Shown: positions 15,464 to 27,084 of the stretch, in pieces | Layout of the letters: each line of letters begins with the position of its first letter | Numbering within the stretch: the stretch's first letter is position 1 | Notes under the pieces: model-generated | Database searches by the model: none | What the model saw: the letters and a program-made list of their open reading frames with translations, nothing else | Told to the model about the DNA's origin: nothing | Position numbers and translations under genes: made by a program | Source: Monosiga brevicollis MX1 | Taxonomy: Eukaryota; Opisthokonta; Choanoflagellata; Craspedida; Salpingoecidae | Direction of reading: 5' to 3' | Assembly (NCBI RefSeq): GCF_000002865.3 | Contig: NW_001865039.1 | Location: 848,791-912,790 of the forward strand | Length of the DNA stretch: 64,000 nt

Positions 15464-18400
15464 TCATGACATGGACATGAGAGAGGCTGAGGGGTTCACT
15501 TTGAGTACTGGCAGAATAAGTTGCTGGGGTTGTAGTCGGCGGCGATTCAGGTTGCCCCCAGTCTCATAGAGAAAGCAGCCAGGGGGAGCGTGGGTCGCCT
15601 GTGAATGCAAAAGTCATTTCGAACGCGTGAGAAAGGCCCAGAACACGCACACGCAAATACTCGGGCGGCAAAAGTTTGACCCCTGAGACGAAGGGAGAAG
15701 AGAAAAGAAGCCAAACAAAATCCTACCTTCAAAAGGTCGGCCGTAGTGGTATCGTCGCAGATTTGCACGTTTGGGAACGCTTCTCCGGTGTTTGCAATAA
15801 CGGTGGTGATGGCGCGCACAGGGGGAACAGCCTTGGAGTCGGCCACCCACAGCACGGTTCCATCATGCCCCGATGCCGGTTTGGCTGGCACCATCAGCTT
15901 TTTATCACTTAGCAGCCTCTTCAGTTCCTTGGCGTTTGAAGTTTTCAAGCCGGCCCGCCGGCTTTCATTGACGTAACGCATTTGGGCCATGAGCTTGGCC
16001 GGCACTTGCCACAGCTCTTGGTAGCGTTCAACCATCAACTTGAGAGTTGATGCTGTGGTGACTTGAAGTTCAACCTCCTTGAGCATTTGCTGCCCCTTGC
16101 TACCCCGAATGAAGAAGAGCGTGGGTGCAAACACCACTACACATGCAATCCCCCGTGCCAAGAGCAAATCGTGCTGTGAGTTTCCATGCTGGTACACGAC
16201 CGAGTAGACGGCAGGTTGAGTTGGAAAACGCACCGGCAAGATTGGCAATGTTCATTTTGTTGACCCCTGCACTTTGTGCAACTTCGTGCAGAAACCCCAG
16301 CAACTGCTGCAAGCAATCTGAATGTTCCTGTGATTCCGCATATTCAACAAGTACGTGAGCATAAAGCCATGGCCATTCATCAGACGACACAGCCCGAGAT
16401 ACTGCACCACATACGCCTTCTCCCCTCCTCCTCTTTTTCAATGCACACACTGAAAACATTGTTACGAAAAGGCAAGGCATCAACACATGGGCTCTGACCC
16501 ACCTTGGGAAGGAGCATGACGAGCAGCTGAAGACCGTACAGCTGATCATCACCGAGCTTTTGTGTTTCTGAGAATGACTCGATGAGTTCATCGGTCAGTA
16601 AGGGGTCCGAGGTTTCCCTGTAACCGTTGGAAATGCGCCGATGAAGATCATGAGCCTATGGTGTGGTGCAGGCCACAAGGTGGGACTGCGGTACAAACCG
16701 CAAAAACTGCTTGAGGGCCGCCGCCACATCGTGGGGCCGGCAGTCCATAGCTTCCAAATTGACGTCTCCCCAGCTCTTCTCAATGGCTTCGCGCAGCTTT
16801 TTGATGCGTGCAGCAGAGCCAGCTTTGCGAAACAGGCCCTCCTCATCCACTGCACCGGTGATTTGATCGCCATGGGGGGGACACGTGAGAATGCGCGGGG
16901 TGAGCCGAAACAACATTGGATCAGCTGGTGTCGCTTGTGCCTGTGGTCGGCCAACGCAGGTCGTTGTGTCGTGGCATGGGTACTCACAAAACTGCTGCAA
17001 GAAGGCAATGGCTCGCTGAAAGAAGATCGGGACGCGGTTTGAGGCCATGGCGGCCGGATGATTGCGCACATCATGCTCCACCATAGTCGTGATGGTGCCA
17101 CCAAATACATGACCCGCTACGAAGAGACGTGGCCCGATACCAGTACCAACATGTGTGAGGGCAGTGTTGCAACGACACATGCAGGGGAGGCGATGCGTGG
17201 GCATCGAGGGCATGGCAACGGCGCGAGACATACTAGCTTTGGCGCGTTTACGTTTGCGCTTGCTTAAAAGGGAAGAAGGAACACCCTTGTTTTCAAAGAG
17301 AGCCGTGGCCTCAATCAATGTCAAGCGTTTGAGCTGCACCAGCAGAGCATCCGCCGCTGTGAGTAGTAGTACAGCCACGCACGCGGCTACGTGTAAGGCG
17401 TGCATGCAGCAGAAAACGGCCCAACAACGCTCACGCACCTGTGCCTGGTCATCGGCACTCAAATCATCAAAGTGAGTGGGGCTGGACTGGGCACGCTCGA
17501 TGAAGCGCCCAATTTCAGTATCCTATGAGAGATTGATGGGTAAGTGTGTGTTTGTTTGGGGTCGGAGGGGATAGGCCGGAATCAACAGGCTGAAGAGTGA
17601 GTCGGGTTGCAGTTTAGAAACGCGTTACTCACCGAGGCATCTTGCGCAGCGGTGCTTTCTCCAAAGACGGATTGAGCTGACGGCCGGAGTTTTTGACCCC
17701 GCTTCGTCAAAGTTCTAGGCACAAGGAGGAAACGATGAATAGGTGTGGGCCTGCTTGAATCATGCACGGCGGGGAAGAAACGCACGAGTTGAGAGCTTTG
17801 GCCCTGTTGACAACGGCGCGGCGCTGGCTAGCAGTGAAGCCAGCCGTGGCCAACTGCACATCATCCTCTGCAAGGATGGGGATGCGAGGTCGGTAATGGT
17901 GTGGCATTTGATCAGACGTCGATCCAGCAAAGGGTCATGAACACAGGGCAGAAACACACCTGTGATGGCCTTGCCGCCCTGAAACTGCTGAGCTAGTGTT
18001 TCAAATCCAGTCGAGTTGAGCCATTCCTTTTGCTCCTCAATCACTGCATGGCACGCACACACACACACACACATACAAAAAAAAAATAAAAAATGCCGAG
18101 GAAGGTCAGGGTGAATCACATTATTGTTGTGGCACACGCAAATCAACAAGCCAAGCCAGCATCGTATTAATGCTGGGTATGGCATTGGTTGGCCAAAGGG
18201 GTCGATAAAGAGTGAGCCGTTCTGTTCCCTGCGTGTCCAGACAGATTGTGACGCACCATCATCCTCCGTTGGCGGCGCCTCCTCAAAGGAGCGCTGAGAC
18301 TAAAGCGGTATCGCACGCCAGCGGGCGTGAGCGGGCTGTGGCAGAGAGGCCAGCACAAACACATTGTGGTCGCGTGAACAGGAAACATGGTTGGCTAACC

Positions 18401-19350
18401 TCTTCTGCGGCAACGCGCTTAAACTCAGCCAGGAGGGTCTCAAGGTCGAGTTGCTCAAAACGCTCACGCGTGGCCTTGTCAATCAACTGGTCGCGGTGGC
18501 GCAGGGGCTGGACAAGTAGAGTGGAATAAGATCGGATAGGCAGGCATCTGATGAGCAATGTGTCGTTTGTTGTTTGGGCAAGGGACAGATGACAGGGCAT
18601 TGAGCGTACTGTGCCGCTGGAAATGGTGGCTGGGCGGAAAGGCCGCTTCTTCTGTTCCTCGGCCATGCTATGGTTGAGGTGGTGTAGGTGGCACGGGTCG
18701 CTTGAGCCGACCGAGGCCTTGGATCAATGACAGAGCAGCTTGTGTTTGAGACCCTGCGGCAAAAGTCCACACGGCCTCACCTGTCCGCAATGAGCGCGAA
18801 GAAGCGGTAAGCTGTCGGGGAGGGACGTGTCTTCACGAAAAGAAGAACAAATTCAGCCAGGCCCTGTCGGGCTGGATCCGGTGTTTTGTCAAGGACAGCG
18901 CCTGGTAGTGCCTCAAATATTGCCTTGGCAAAGCGAATGGAACTAAACCAGGTCCCGCCCAAATGAGAGGAACGTGTCGTGTTAACAGAGCTGAGCTCCT
19001 CCTCCTCCTCGTCTTCTCAGGTCTTCGAGGCGTGTGCTGTGCGAAGTGAGACCAGCAAGGAAATTGATGAGGAGGTGTGGTCAACGCGTTGCATGTATTG
19101 TTCAAGACACGCAACAAACGGAGGCGCAAGTGTGAAGAGAATTCAGATCATGGTGCTGGCAGTGGGGTCACCCGACATTGAGAAGGCTCAGTGGCAGACA
19201 CAGACACAGACACGACACTGACGCACAAGTCCGCGCGCGCGCGCAGGACGAGGCAGAGAGAAGAACGTACCGCTGCCCCGAATTGAAAATATCAAGCCTG
19301 GCTGCAATGTACTTCAGAGAGAGGGACTTGTCAGCAACTCTCAAACTTCT
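15464..19350 (-). CDS. RhoGAP protein with C-terminal Ras-association-like domain
   Basis: Multi-exon minus-strand gene; the 5' limit is approximate. The RhoGAP domain is spread over exons at about 17100-16980, 16860-16670, 16625-16500, 16360-16225 and 16136-15727. Key blocks are HVFGGTITTMVEHDV, EEGLFRKAGSAARIKKLREA (arginine finger in GLFR), HDVAAALKQFLRFVPQSHL, DPLLTDELIESF, and NKMNIANLA spliced to VVFAPTLFF. It should stimulate GTP hydrolysis by Rho-family GTPases. After a helical linker, AITTVIANTGEAFPNVQICD plus the last exon 15598-15464 (FLYETGGNLNRRRL) fits a Ras-association ubiquitin-like fold. Upstream exons (18962-18777, 18508-18400, 18045-17880, 17720-17630, 17520-17438 and others) encode helical sequence without a family match, for example TGFETLAQQFQGGKAITGVF. 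Exons near 19330-19265 probably belong here. The paralogue within the ARHGAP superfamily cannot be named. Confidence 0.72.
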
Positions 19351-19356
19351 GAGCGA

Positions 19357-19382
19357 GAGAGAGAGAGAGAGAGAGAGAGAGC
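19357..19382. repeat. (GA)n run
   Basis: Short GAGA dinucleotide tract near the 5' end of the RhoGAP gene. Confidence 0.8.
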
Positions 19383-19783
19383 CAACAGGAGGATCAAAAG
19401 AACATCCTTGGTTGCGTTGGAAACGTGACTAGCTGAACCACCGGTGCTGACTGTGACACCTAAGACTTGATATCTGCCCAAAACCCTCTCCGAACAGGTG
19501 CGAGGACGTGAATGTGTGGATTTGAGATGCAATCATCAGGGCACGCCCGCCGGCCGGCCGCCGTTTGTTGCCCTATTCTTGGTCCTGTTGGCACCCAAGG
19601 GGCGGGATCGGCTACATTTGGTAGCACATCTATTTTTGAGTGTGCTGCTTGTGCGGGGCTTAGTGAATGGGACACGCCGCATGAACGTGATTTGGTTTGG
19701 CCAAAATGCAAGACGCTGTCAATTTGTCAGACAAACATGCCCATAGGAACCGGCAGCTGTCAGGTGAGGCGGTCAGTCTACTT

Positions 19784-22700
19784 CTAATTCTTCCGCCCGG
19801 CTGTCGTAGCCAACGGAGACTTGAGGCGCAGCGGGAGGGCTTTTTGAACGGTTTGAAACATGACCATGAGTTCCTGCGCGGCTTGCACTGAAGGCGTTTT
19901 GACGGTTGGGCTATGCTGCAAGGCCGCACGGTAAGCCGCCTTGAGGCCCTCGGAGTGCTTTCCCTTGCCGCGCCCCACCTGCTGGATGGCGCTGCGCAGC
20001 AGATCGCACATGGCATTCGCAAGCGCCTCGGGCCCATTGCCCAGCTCGCTGGCAGCCTGCGGATCCTGGACCATTTGCTCCAGCACCTCAATCAACGCGA
20101 GTAGGGCGCCCAGTCCATCCCGCCATGCACAGGGCTGGACACGGACGGCTGCCGTAGCTACCACCCAGTGCAGCTGCAACGCCACACCAAGCGGCATGGT
20201 GGAGAGAAGATAGTATTCGCGCGCTTGGCTCAAGTGTTTGACCATCAGCTGGTACGCGTTGTTTCGCTCGTTGTCGCGCCCTTCGCTGACGGCTCGGCCG
20301 TGCAACAGACCCAAGCGATTGTGCACGTCCGCCAGCTTGGCCAAGGCTCGCAGTCGACGCGCACAGAATTGCTCATCTTCTACCTGTGGTGACTGTTGCA
20401 GCGTCTGCAGTTCATGATAGAAGAGTTTGCGCGCCTTTTGCAGTAAATCATCCACGTCCGTCTCAAACTGGGTCCCGCGATCCCGCGTGTCATCATCCTG
20501 CAGCAAGGTTGCAAAGGCCAGGCTGGCGCTGGCCAACTCCATCTGGACCATGTCGTAAATTTCTGGGTGAGTGGCACGCGTGCCCAAAACAGCTCGGGCA
20601 CGCTCGTACTCTTGCACGGCCCGATCGTGATGATGCCGCTGCTTTGTCCGCGTCCCCTCAGCGTGGTCATCCCCGAGCGTGAGCCAAGCGTACGCCAACC
20701 GATTCAGCTTGGCCAGGTTGCAGAGCACCAGGGCTAGATTGATGACGTCACCACATGCCTCAAACTGCTGCGCCGAGCGCAGCAGCAGGGAGTAGCTTTG
20801 CTTCCACATGCTATCCCACGTGCCATGAGCCACGCTGGCTGCAGTTGCCGTACTCCCCTCATCCTGAGCCTGGAGCTGTTCTGACATGGCGCTAATCAAG
20901 ACACTGCCAGCCACGTTCAAGGCGTTGGCCTGCCGCCGCTGTGCCGATAAGCGGTCATCACCTGGCTGCACCTCGTTGATCAGCTGGTTGTACACGGACA
21001 CGGCCATTTCCGTCAGTGCCACCGGTGCCGTGGGCAGCGGCCAGTCGAGCGCAAGATCAATGCGCAGGGGCAGCACCACGTGCGTTGGAGCGCTGCATGC
21101 AGCCCGCCAGGTTGCGACCCAGCTATCCACCGCGTCACCATCCACGTTGTCCACACCGGGATCACAAGACAACAGTATGCGTGCCTCATCTGCCGGCACC
21201 TCGCCCAAGCATGCGGCTAGTGCGGATCTTGAAGCCGAACCTTCAGAGGCCGCCTGGACCAGGACGTCACCGAGGAGACGCAGGACATCGGAGCGCACGT
21301 CTGATTCGCAGTACAGAACAAGACCCACACGTCCGGGTAGTGCGACCTGCAACGATGTTGGGTCAAGCGTTGCCTTGGGGCCACCGCCTGCGGATTTGAC
21401 GTCCTTGGACCCACTCGAGCCGGTGTCCGTGCTCGGAGATGAGCGTGCGCGAGTGGCTTCCGTGGCCACCAGGTGCTTCACAGTGGTCGAACAGGCCAGC
21501 GCAAAGAGACACGATCGTAGGGCCTCACCCAAGGCTGCGCGCTGTTGAAAGAGGACGCCTCGTCGATAAAACAGCGTCGCGGCTCGAGAAAGCATGGCTG
21601 GGAAGAGCTGTGCGCAGCTGCTGTCCGAGCGGCGAGTGGCCAAAAAGGACAAGCCTTCAGCGAGATAAGATAGAGACATGTCCAGCTGTTGGTGCACATC
21701 CGCCGGTAACGGTGTTGGGCCATCGCGACCACTCGCGGGCCGATCATCAGGCTCACCACCCTGCGAATGGTGGGATGCGGCAGCAGGTTCGTCAAAGCCC
21801 GTGCGCTTCCTACCCGTGCCGCTGCTCTTGTGAGTCGGTGCGTGCTGTGCATGTCCAGCACTCGGGGTGCCACTCAGTCCGTTGCTGTCTGTGCTCCTGG
21901 GTCCACCTTTGACGGTCTTGCTGGGCTTGCTGTGTTGTTCGGTATTCTTGCGAGGACTGGTCTTGTGCTTGCTCGCCCCGCCGGGGGGCGTCTTGCCACC
22001 GCGTTCAGCTGCATCAACGCCCGTGAGCAGGAAGTGGATGGTTGCGGCCAGGTGGGGAAAGCGCTGACTATCGAGAAGGCGGCTGGCATTGAGCAGGAGG
22101 CGACGCACGGTGGCGCCATCAAAATCAGGTTCTGACGCCTGCAGCATACGCGAGGCAATGCGGTACAGCAGCAAGGCGACCGAGTGGGCGTAGGGGTTGG
22201 CCAGGTCGTTGTAATCATCGTTGGAATGAAGTCGCTGGCTTTCAAGCAGGGAGGTGAGATCAAAGAGACGCACAACCTCCTCGCCCGAATCACGCATGAG
22301 CCAGTAGGTGTGGCCTTCGTGTGTACACTGGTCCTGCAAGAACCGTACAATGCTATTGGAGAGGTCACAAACGGTGTTTGGGTCAAACTCAAAGCGCTCG
22401 GGCAGGTCGGATGAGCGCAAGGTTTCAAAGCTCTTCACCACGCCTTCCACATAGTAGCACATCAGAACCTCTGGAACGTTGCACATGAGATTGTCAAGCC
22501 AGAGATCAACGCCCGTCAATACGTTGATGGGTTGTGAGTCGGGCCGAAATTGCAGGCTGATGGCTGGGTGCTGTTGGTCTCCAAAAATGGTGAGGTCCGA
22601 CTCAACCATGGCACGCAAGTTGCTAAAAGTCCAACGCTGACTGCGGTGCTGCCACACAAAGGCATCTCGAGCTGCGGCTGGGTCAAAGGCCCCAAGAATT

Positions 22701-24015
22701 TGGGCTGCATGCAACAATTCGCCGGTGGAGTTGGCTGGGCCTGTCGGCCCAGAGGTCGAAGATGAGACACCTTCTGAAGGCAGAGAAGGCGAGGCACCCA
22801 CAGCAGCAGCAATGCCCATCTCCTCTTGAGAGGGCAGAGGGGGAAGCGCACCCTTGGTCACCGCTTGTGCATATGAGGGCGGCAGGGCTGGGCGCGAATT
22901 TGGGGGGCTCCGTGAATCCAGTAATTGAGCAGAGGCATGCAGGAGTCGCTCAAAGAAATGGCGCAGTGCCTCATCACTGCAAGTGTTGAGGTTGGGTTGG
23001 GGCTCATGTGTGAGGGCCTGGGGACCAGAGCCAGCTTTGGGCGGTGCATGTGACTGCTGCGTGAGCAAGCGGCGCAGCAGTTGTGCAAAGCCCTGAGCTG
23101 CTGATGAAGAGGCATTGCCGGGCTTGGGTGGAGTGGAATCTGTTTGAGAGCTCGAGGCAGGGTCGGGGCTAGTTGAACCGATATCTGCCGATGAGTGATT
23201 GTTTTCAAGTAGGGGGGCGGCATCGTCAATAAGGAGCGTATTGCCAATGCGATGGACCAGCACGCTGGCAAAGCGATCGGATAGGGGCATGGTGAGGAGC
23301 TTGCGCAAAGCGCCGCTGGTGCCCATGAGGTCGATGGGTTCATCCGAGGCCAAGATTTGCGACAGCATTTCGTGCGCCAGGGAAAGGCCGCCACGTGTGG
23401 GGGCAGAAGGTCGGTTTTCTTGCACAAAGGCGTCAATCCAATCAGCATCCTGAAAGCCTTGCTGGACCAGACCTATCGTCACAGGCACAAAGCAGGAGGA
23501 GCGTCAACAAGGGTGGCATTCCAAAACATGAGGCGAGGGGCCACGTCAAGCAAAAGCTGGACCTGTGCAGATTGATTTGCGTGCAGGAAGTACGAACCTT
23601 CCAGAGCGTGGGTCATGTCCTGCTCAACCTCAGCAAGGCGCAAGCGGGGAAGATTGGGGTCCAGATCACCGCTTTCGGACAGATAGGCACCGCTAGGTAG
23701 TTGCACGTGACCGGGCAACAGATCCATCTTGTTGGCGCGGGGTCGCGACCACAGCATGAGGGAGCCGTTCCCCTTGTCATCCTACATGGGCATGTCGCCG
23801 ACCACAGCCCGCCCGCGTCTCGATCAGCGGATGACAGGCACACGACCGCGGGTTGGGAGGGAGACGCAACAGAGGCACAAAAAAAAAGAGAAAAAAAAAG
23901 GAAGAGAAAAAAAAAAAGAACGAAGAAGGCAAATCACAGGCGCAGCATATAAGTCATCAATGGGTCTACATACCGGCATGTGGTGTGTCACGGTCTGAGT
24001 GGCCACGGCATCCAT
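19784..24015 (-). CDS. EDRF1: EDRF1 homologue (erythroid differentiation-related factor 1 family)
   Basis: Three exons in phase: 24015-23974 (begins MDAVATQTVTHHMP), 23781-23563 and one very large exon 23461-19784, about 1,312 residues. The family signature is strong: LSDRFASVLVHRIGNTLLID, then NVLTGVDLWLDNLMCNVPEV, MCYYVEGVV, CTHEGHTYWLMRDSGEEVVR and LFDLTSLLE. The C-terminal half has TPR-like helices (SYSLLLRSAQQFEACGDVIN, ALVLCNLAKLNRLAY, ELASASLAFATLLQDD) as in human EDRF1. A Ser/Pro-rich acidic linker splits the halves. Human EDRF1 influences globin gene expression; the ancestral role is unknown, so only the family is assigned. An open frame starting with GTG at 23488 overlaps the second intron; splicing at the CAG before CAAGGC is preferred because it restores the frame. 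Confidence 0.88.
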
Positions 24016-24720
24016 GGTGCACGGTTGAGGGCTGGGCCGGTTGCCCTTCAAAGCAGAGTCGATGCTTCAACTTGCTGGCTCAACCAGCAGCGATTATTGC
24101 CAACTGGCTGGCAAAGTTAACAAACGCACTGTTTTTTTCACGTCAGGTAATGAACACTGTGTGTCTTATCTCCTCACCCGAGCCCGTCGCCCCATCATCA
24201 TGACTGGCACGGCACCTCAGGTGGCTGTTGGGTGAAATGCGTTTGCGCGCACAGACGTCGACATGCTGACATCCGAACAGCGTGCTGACAACAGACAACT
24301 CCATTTCCAGCACCTTCTCGAACTCAACTGGTGCTATCTGACTAAACCCCTCTAATCTTATTTATGTGAGAAGGACGTTGATGACCCCTCTTATTTTGTG
24401 TGTGTTGATTTCTCGCGTTTTGTGTAACTCGTTGTGCGCTGATTTTTTTTTTTTTTTTTTTTTTTTTTAAGGCAGCTGGCAGTTGACGGCGAGTTGGCTT
24501 CCGGGAGCCTTTTGGAAGGGTGTGGGGAGGAGGTGCCTGTTTGGCACAGAGCTGCTATAAGACACCGGCCTGTCAAAGGCGGGTGTGTTTGGTCAGCGTT
24601 TGTTTCAATCAACAAGTGCAGCAGTGTACTATAATATTATCTTATCTTGACCTACCGCAGCGCTCGCAGCAGCCAAAGCGGGTCTCTGGAGGGATTGCTG
24701 ACGCCCAGGCGCCCACACAC
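24016..24720. other. Divergent promoter region EDRF1 / GH31-like gene
   Basis: No coding exon seen. A T run lies at about 24442-24468. Both flanking genes are transcribed outward from here. Confidence 0.5.
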
Positions 24721-27084
24721 ATGCCGGCTTGGCCCTCTCGTGCAGCGATGGTACAGGTGGCAGGAGGCGCCCGTTTGCGCGCCTCCTCGGCCGCAGGTCC
24801 TCTGTGCCTGGCCCTCTTGCTCCTCGTTGGCCCGGCCGTGTGCCAGGAGATGTTCTGCAACAACCCGGCCGGAGTGGGCCTGGCCGCTTCCGACACCGTC
24901 GTCACGCTGACGGGAGCCCCCTCAGATTGGGTGCGCATGGGCATTGGTAGTCGTGATAACCCAACTCCAAGCTTTGAGGCGATCAGCAATCCCTTTGTCA
25001 TCGGCAAACCGAGCTTTCCGCTGGCCAAGGAATGCAACGAGGATCGCCTCAGCGTGAGTACCGGCTCGACCACCCTCACTGTCAATCTTGACACGATGAA
25101 CTGGACCCTCTCCACGGCCGACAACGTGCGCCTGCTCAGCTCAAACAACCTTTTCCAGATCAGCGACACCTCCACTGTCGTGTATCTTGGCCCGAGCCGA
25201 GGTGCCATCTACGGCTCTCGGCTGCCAGCCTATGAAGAGAGCACCAGCCTCACTGCCTCCGCCGGTCTCGTTCGCGCTGCCACCAACAGTGCCGACTTGC
25301 CTAGCTTCTGGCATTCGCAGGGCTACAGTGTTTTTCTTATTACTCAGAGCGGTTCAAAGGGTGACAGCCCCAACAGCCTGCCTCTCTCCTGGCTGGTCTC
25401 CCCAGACTCGGGCCTGCTTTCCGCCTCGGCCCCTGCCCTGCGCTTTGACATCTATCTACGGGCGGCAGCGGACTTGGACGATCATATGCGAGGCCTCTAT
25501 CGCCTTATTGGTCCACCAGTCCTTCCTCCTCTGCCCGCCTTTGGCCTGCTGCTCACACAATCCGGTGAATTTAGCGCGGGGGGCAGTGCCTTTGCCGTCG
25601 TGCGCGATATGCGCTCGGCGGGTGTGCCGCTGGACGGCTTCTTCGCCAACTATCAGTGGTACGCGGCGCAATCCGATAGCTCGGTTGGTCTCAATGGCAC
25701 CAACAGTCCCGACTTTGGCTTTAATGCCGGCTACTTTGTCAGCAATTTCTCCATCGACCTGGACTATTTTGCTCAGCAGCACGTCTTCTTCGGAGGACAG
25801 CGCTGGCCGCGCCTCATCAATGCCAGCGACCTCGCCAAGGCTCGCGATCTCGGTTGTGTGGCTGGCGACTCGCGAGCTTTGGTTCTGGACACGGGCGCCT
25901 GCCAAACGCAGTTCCATGATTGGATGCAAGCTTATGACGGCACGGGCGTCAGCGGCTTCTGGAACCTGGGCCCGGACCCTAGCAGCAACTATACTTATTC
26001 ACTGCTTGAGGCCGTCCAACAGCGTGCCGCTCTCAGTAGCCCGGCGCTCACCCTGGGCCTCACTTCTACTTTTGTGCCCGGCTTGGAGCAAGTTGGGTAC
26101 GCCACCACCGGCTGGGACGTGCCCTCAACCTGGGATGGCCTGCAGCGCGTTGTCGTCATGATGCTTAACCTTGTCACCGCCGGGCAGCCCATGGTGGCAC
26201 CAGCCATGCTCGGCGACGATGTCAATGTGGATTCGACCCTGCTGGTGCGCTTCTACCAAGCCAGCGTCTTCTTTCCTCTGATGCGAGTTCAACTGACCGT
26301 TGGCGACCCCACCCAGTGGCCATTGCCCCAGAACTCGGACGGGCTGCTTCAAGCCGCAGTCCGTCTGCGCTATCAGTGGCTCCCATACATGTACTCCACC
26401 TACTACGCCTTCACGCAGGGCGACCATGCCCCCGTGCGCACCATCGTCACCTCCTGCCAGGGCAGCACCTCGTGCCTGTTTGCAGACACAAACCAGTGGT
26501 TCTGGGGCCGCGTGCTTGTTGTACCTGCGCTCTCTGAGAATGGGCTTGCGACATCGTATCTCCCACCGTCCAGTCCCCGGTGGTTTGTCTTCAATACGAC
26601 CACCACCTTGGCGACGGGTTCACATCCCGTGTCGATTCAAGTGGACGAGGTCAAACTTTATGTGCCACCCGCCACCATCATTTTCCTCGGTGATGATTCA
26701 ATAAGTAACGTGTATGCGACTCCAACGCAGGAGCTGCGGGTCCATGTTTACGCGGGCGGTGACGCTAGTATGGAATACGTGGAGCCCCACCGCAACGGCT
26801 CGACCCTGCATATTTCCTTTACTTGGCTGGAGAAATACCAGATTTTGCAGTGGCAGCTTGTCAATGGCACAGAGGCCCTCGATTCGCGGTATCTGTTGAT
26901 ACGAGTCATGGCCTTTTACGATGATCTATCCGCACCCATCGTGAGCTACCTGCGCACCTTTGTGGCTAACGGCTACGTGAGCTTCCAAGAGGATCACGCC
27001 AAGGCCCTTGCGCATGGACAGCACAAGGCGGGACGTCGTGTCGTCCATTTCCAGCAGCTCGCACCTGGAACCGCCCAAGATTGA
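24721..27084 (+). CDS. Secreted GH31-like protein, probable catalytically inactive alpha-glucosidase relative
   Basis: A single uninterrupted frame of 787 residues. A signal peptide is clear (LCLALLLLVGPAVCQ, cleavage after about residue 40). The body follows the glycoside hydrolase 31 order: a beta-rich N-terminal domain, then LPPLPAFGLLL (the 'LPPYWALGF' entry into the barrel), RSAGVPLDGFF, then GFWNLGPDP where active enzymes have W-x-D-M-N-E-P, then TTGWDVPSTWDGL where they have W-S/T-G-D-N-x-x-x-W. GQPMVAPAMLGDD, RFYQASVFFPLMR and LRYQWLPYMYSTYYAF follow, as in GH31 barrels, then a C-terminal beta domain. The nucleophile Asp aligns with Leu, and the acid/base GDN has become GWD. It likely binds but does not cleave glycans, or uses different residues. 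ATGs at 24721 and 24748 are both possible. The absence of introns is unusual beside its neighbours. Confidence 0.75.
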   Translation: MPAWPSRAAMVQVAGGARLRASSAAGPLCLALLLLVGPAVCQEMFCNNPAGVGLAASDTVVTLTGAPSDWVRMGIGSRDNPTPSFEAISNPFVIGKPSFPLAKECNEDRLSVSTGSTTLTVNLDTMNWTLSTADNVRLLSSNNLFQISDTSTVVYLGPSRGAIYGSRLPAYEESTSLTASAGLVRAATNSADLPSFWHSQGYSVFLITQSGSKGDSPNSLPLSWLVSPDSGLLSASAPALRFDIYLRAAADLDDHMRGLYRLIGPPVLPPLPAFGLLLTQSGEFSAGGSAFAVVRDMRSAGVPLDGFFANYQWYAAQSDSSVGLNGTNSPDFGFNAGYFVSNFSIDLDYFAQQHVFFGGQRWPRLINASDLAKARDLGCVAGDSRALVLDTGACQTQFHDWMQAYDGTGVSGFWNLGPDPSSNYTYSLLEAVQQRAALSSPALTLGLTSTFVPGLEQVGYATTGWDVPSTWDGLQRVVVMMLNLVTAGQPMVAPAMLGDDVNVDSTLLVRFYQASVFFPLMRVQLTVGDPTQWPLPQNSDGLLQAAVRLRYQWLPYMYSTYYAFTQGDHAPVRTIVTSCQGSTSCLFADTNQWFWGRVLVVPALSENGLATSYLPPSSPRWFVFNTTTTLATGSHPVSIQVDEVKLYVPPATIIFLGDDSISNVYATPTQELRVHVYAGGDASMEYVEPHRNGSTLHISFTWLEKYQILQWQLVNGTEALDSRYLLIRVMAFYDDLSAPIVSYLRTFVANGYVSFQEDHAKALAHGQHKAGRRVVHFQQLAPGTAQD

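Noticed and set aside
20886-22135. Plus-strand open frames of 120-220 residues opposite the EDRF1 exon
   Set aside because: Shadows of a GC-rich coding strand; the conserved EDRF1 motifs are on the minus strand.
24642-25929. Minus-strand open frames (188 and 157 residues) opposite the GH31-like gene
   Set aside because: They overlap the conserved plus-strand frame, with no splice support and no family features.
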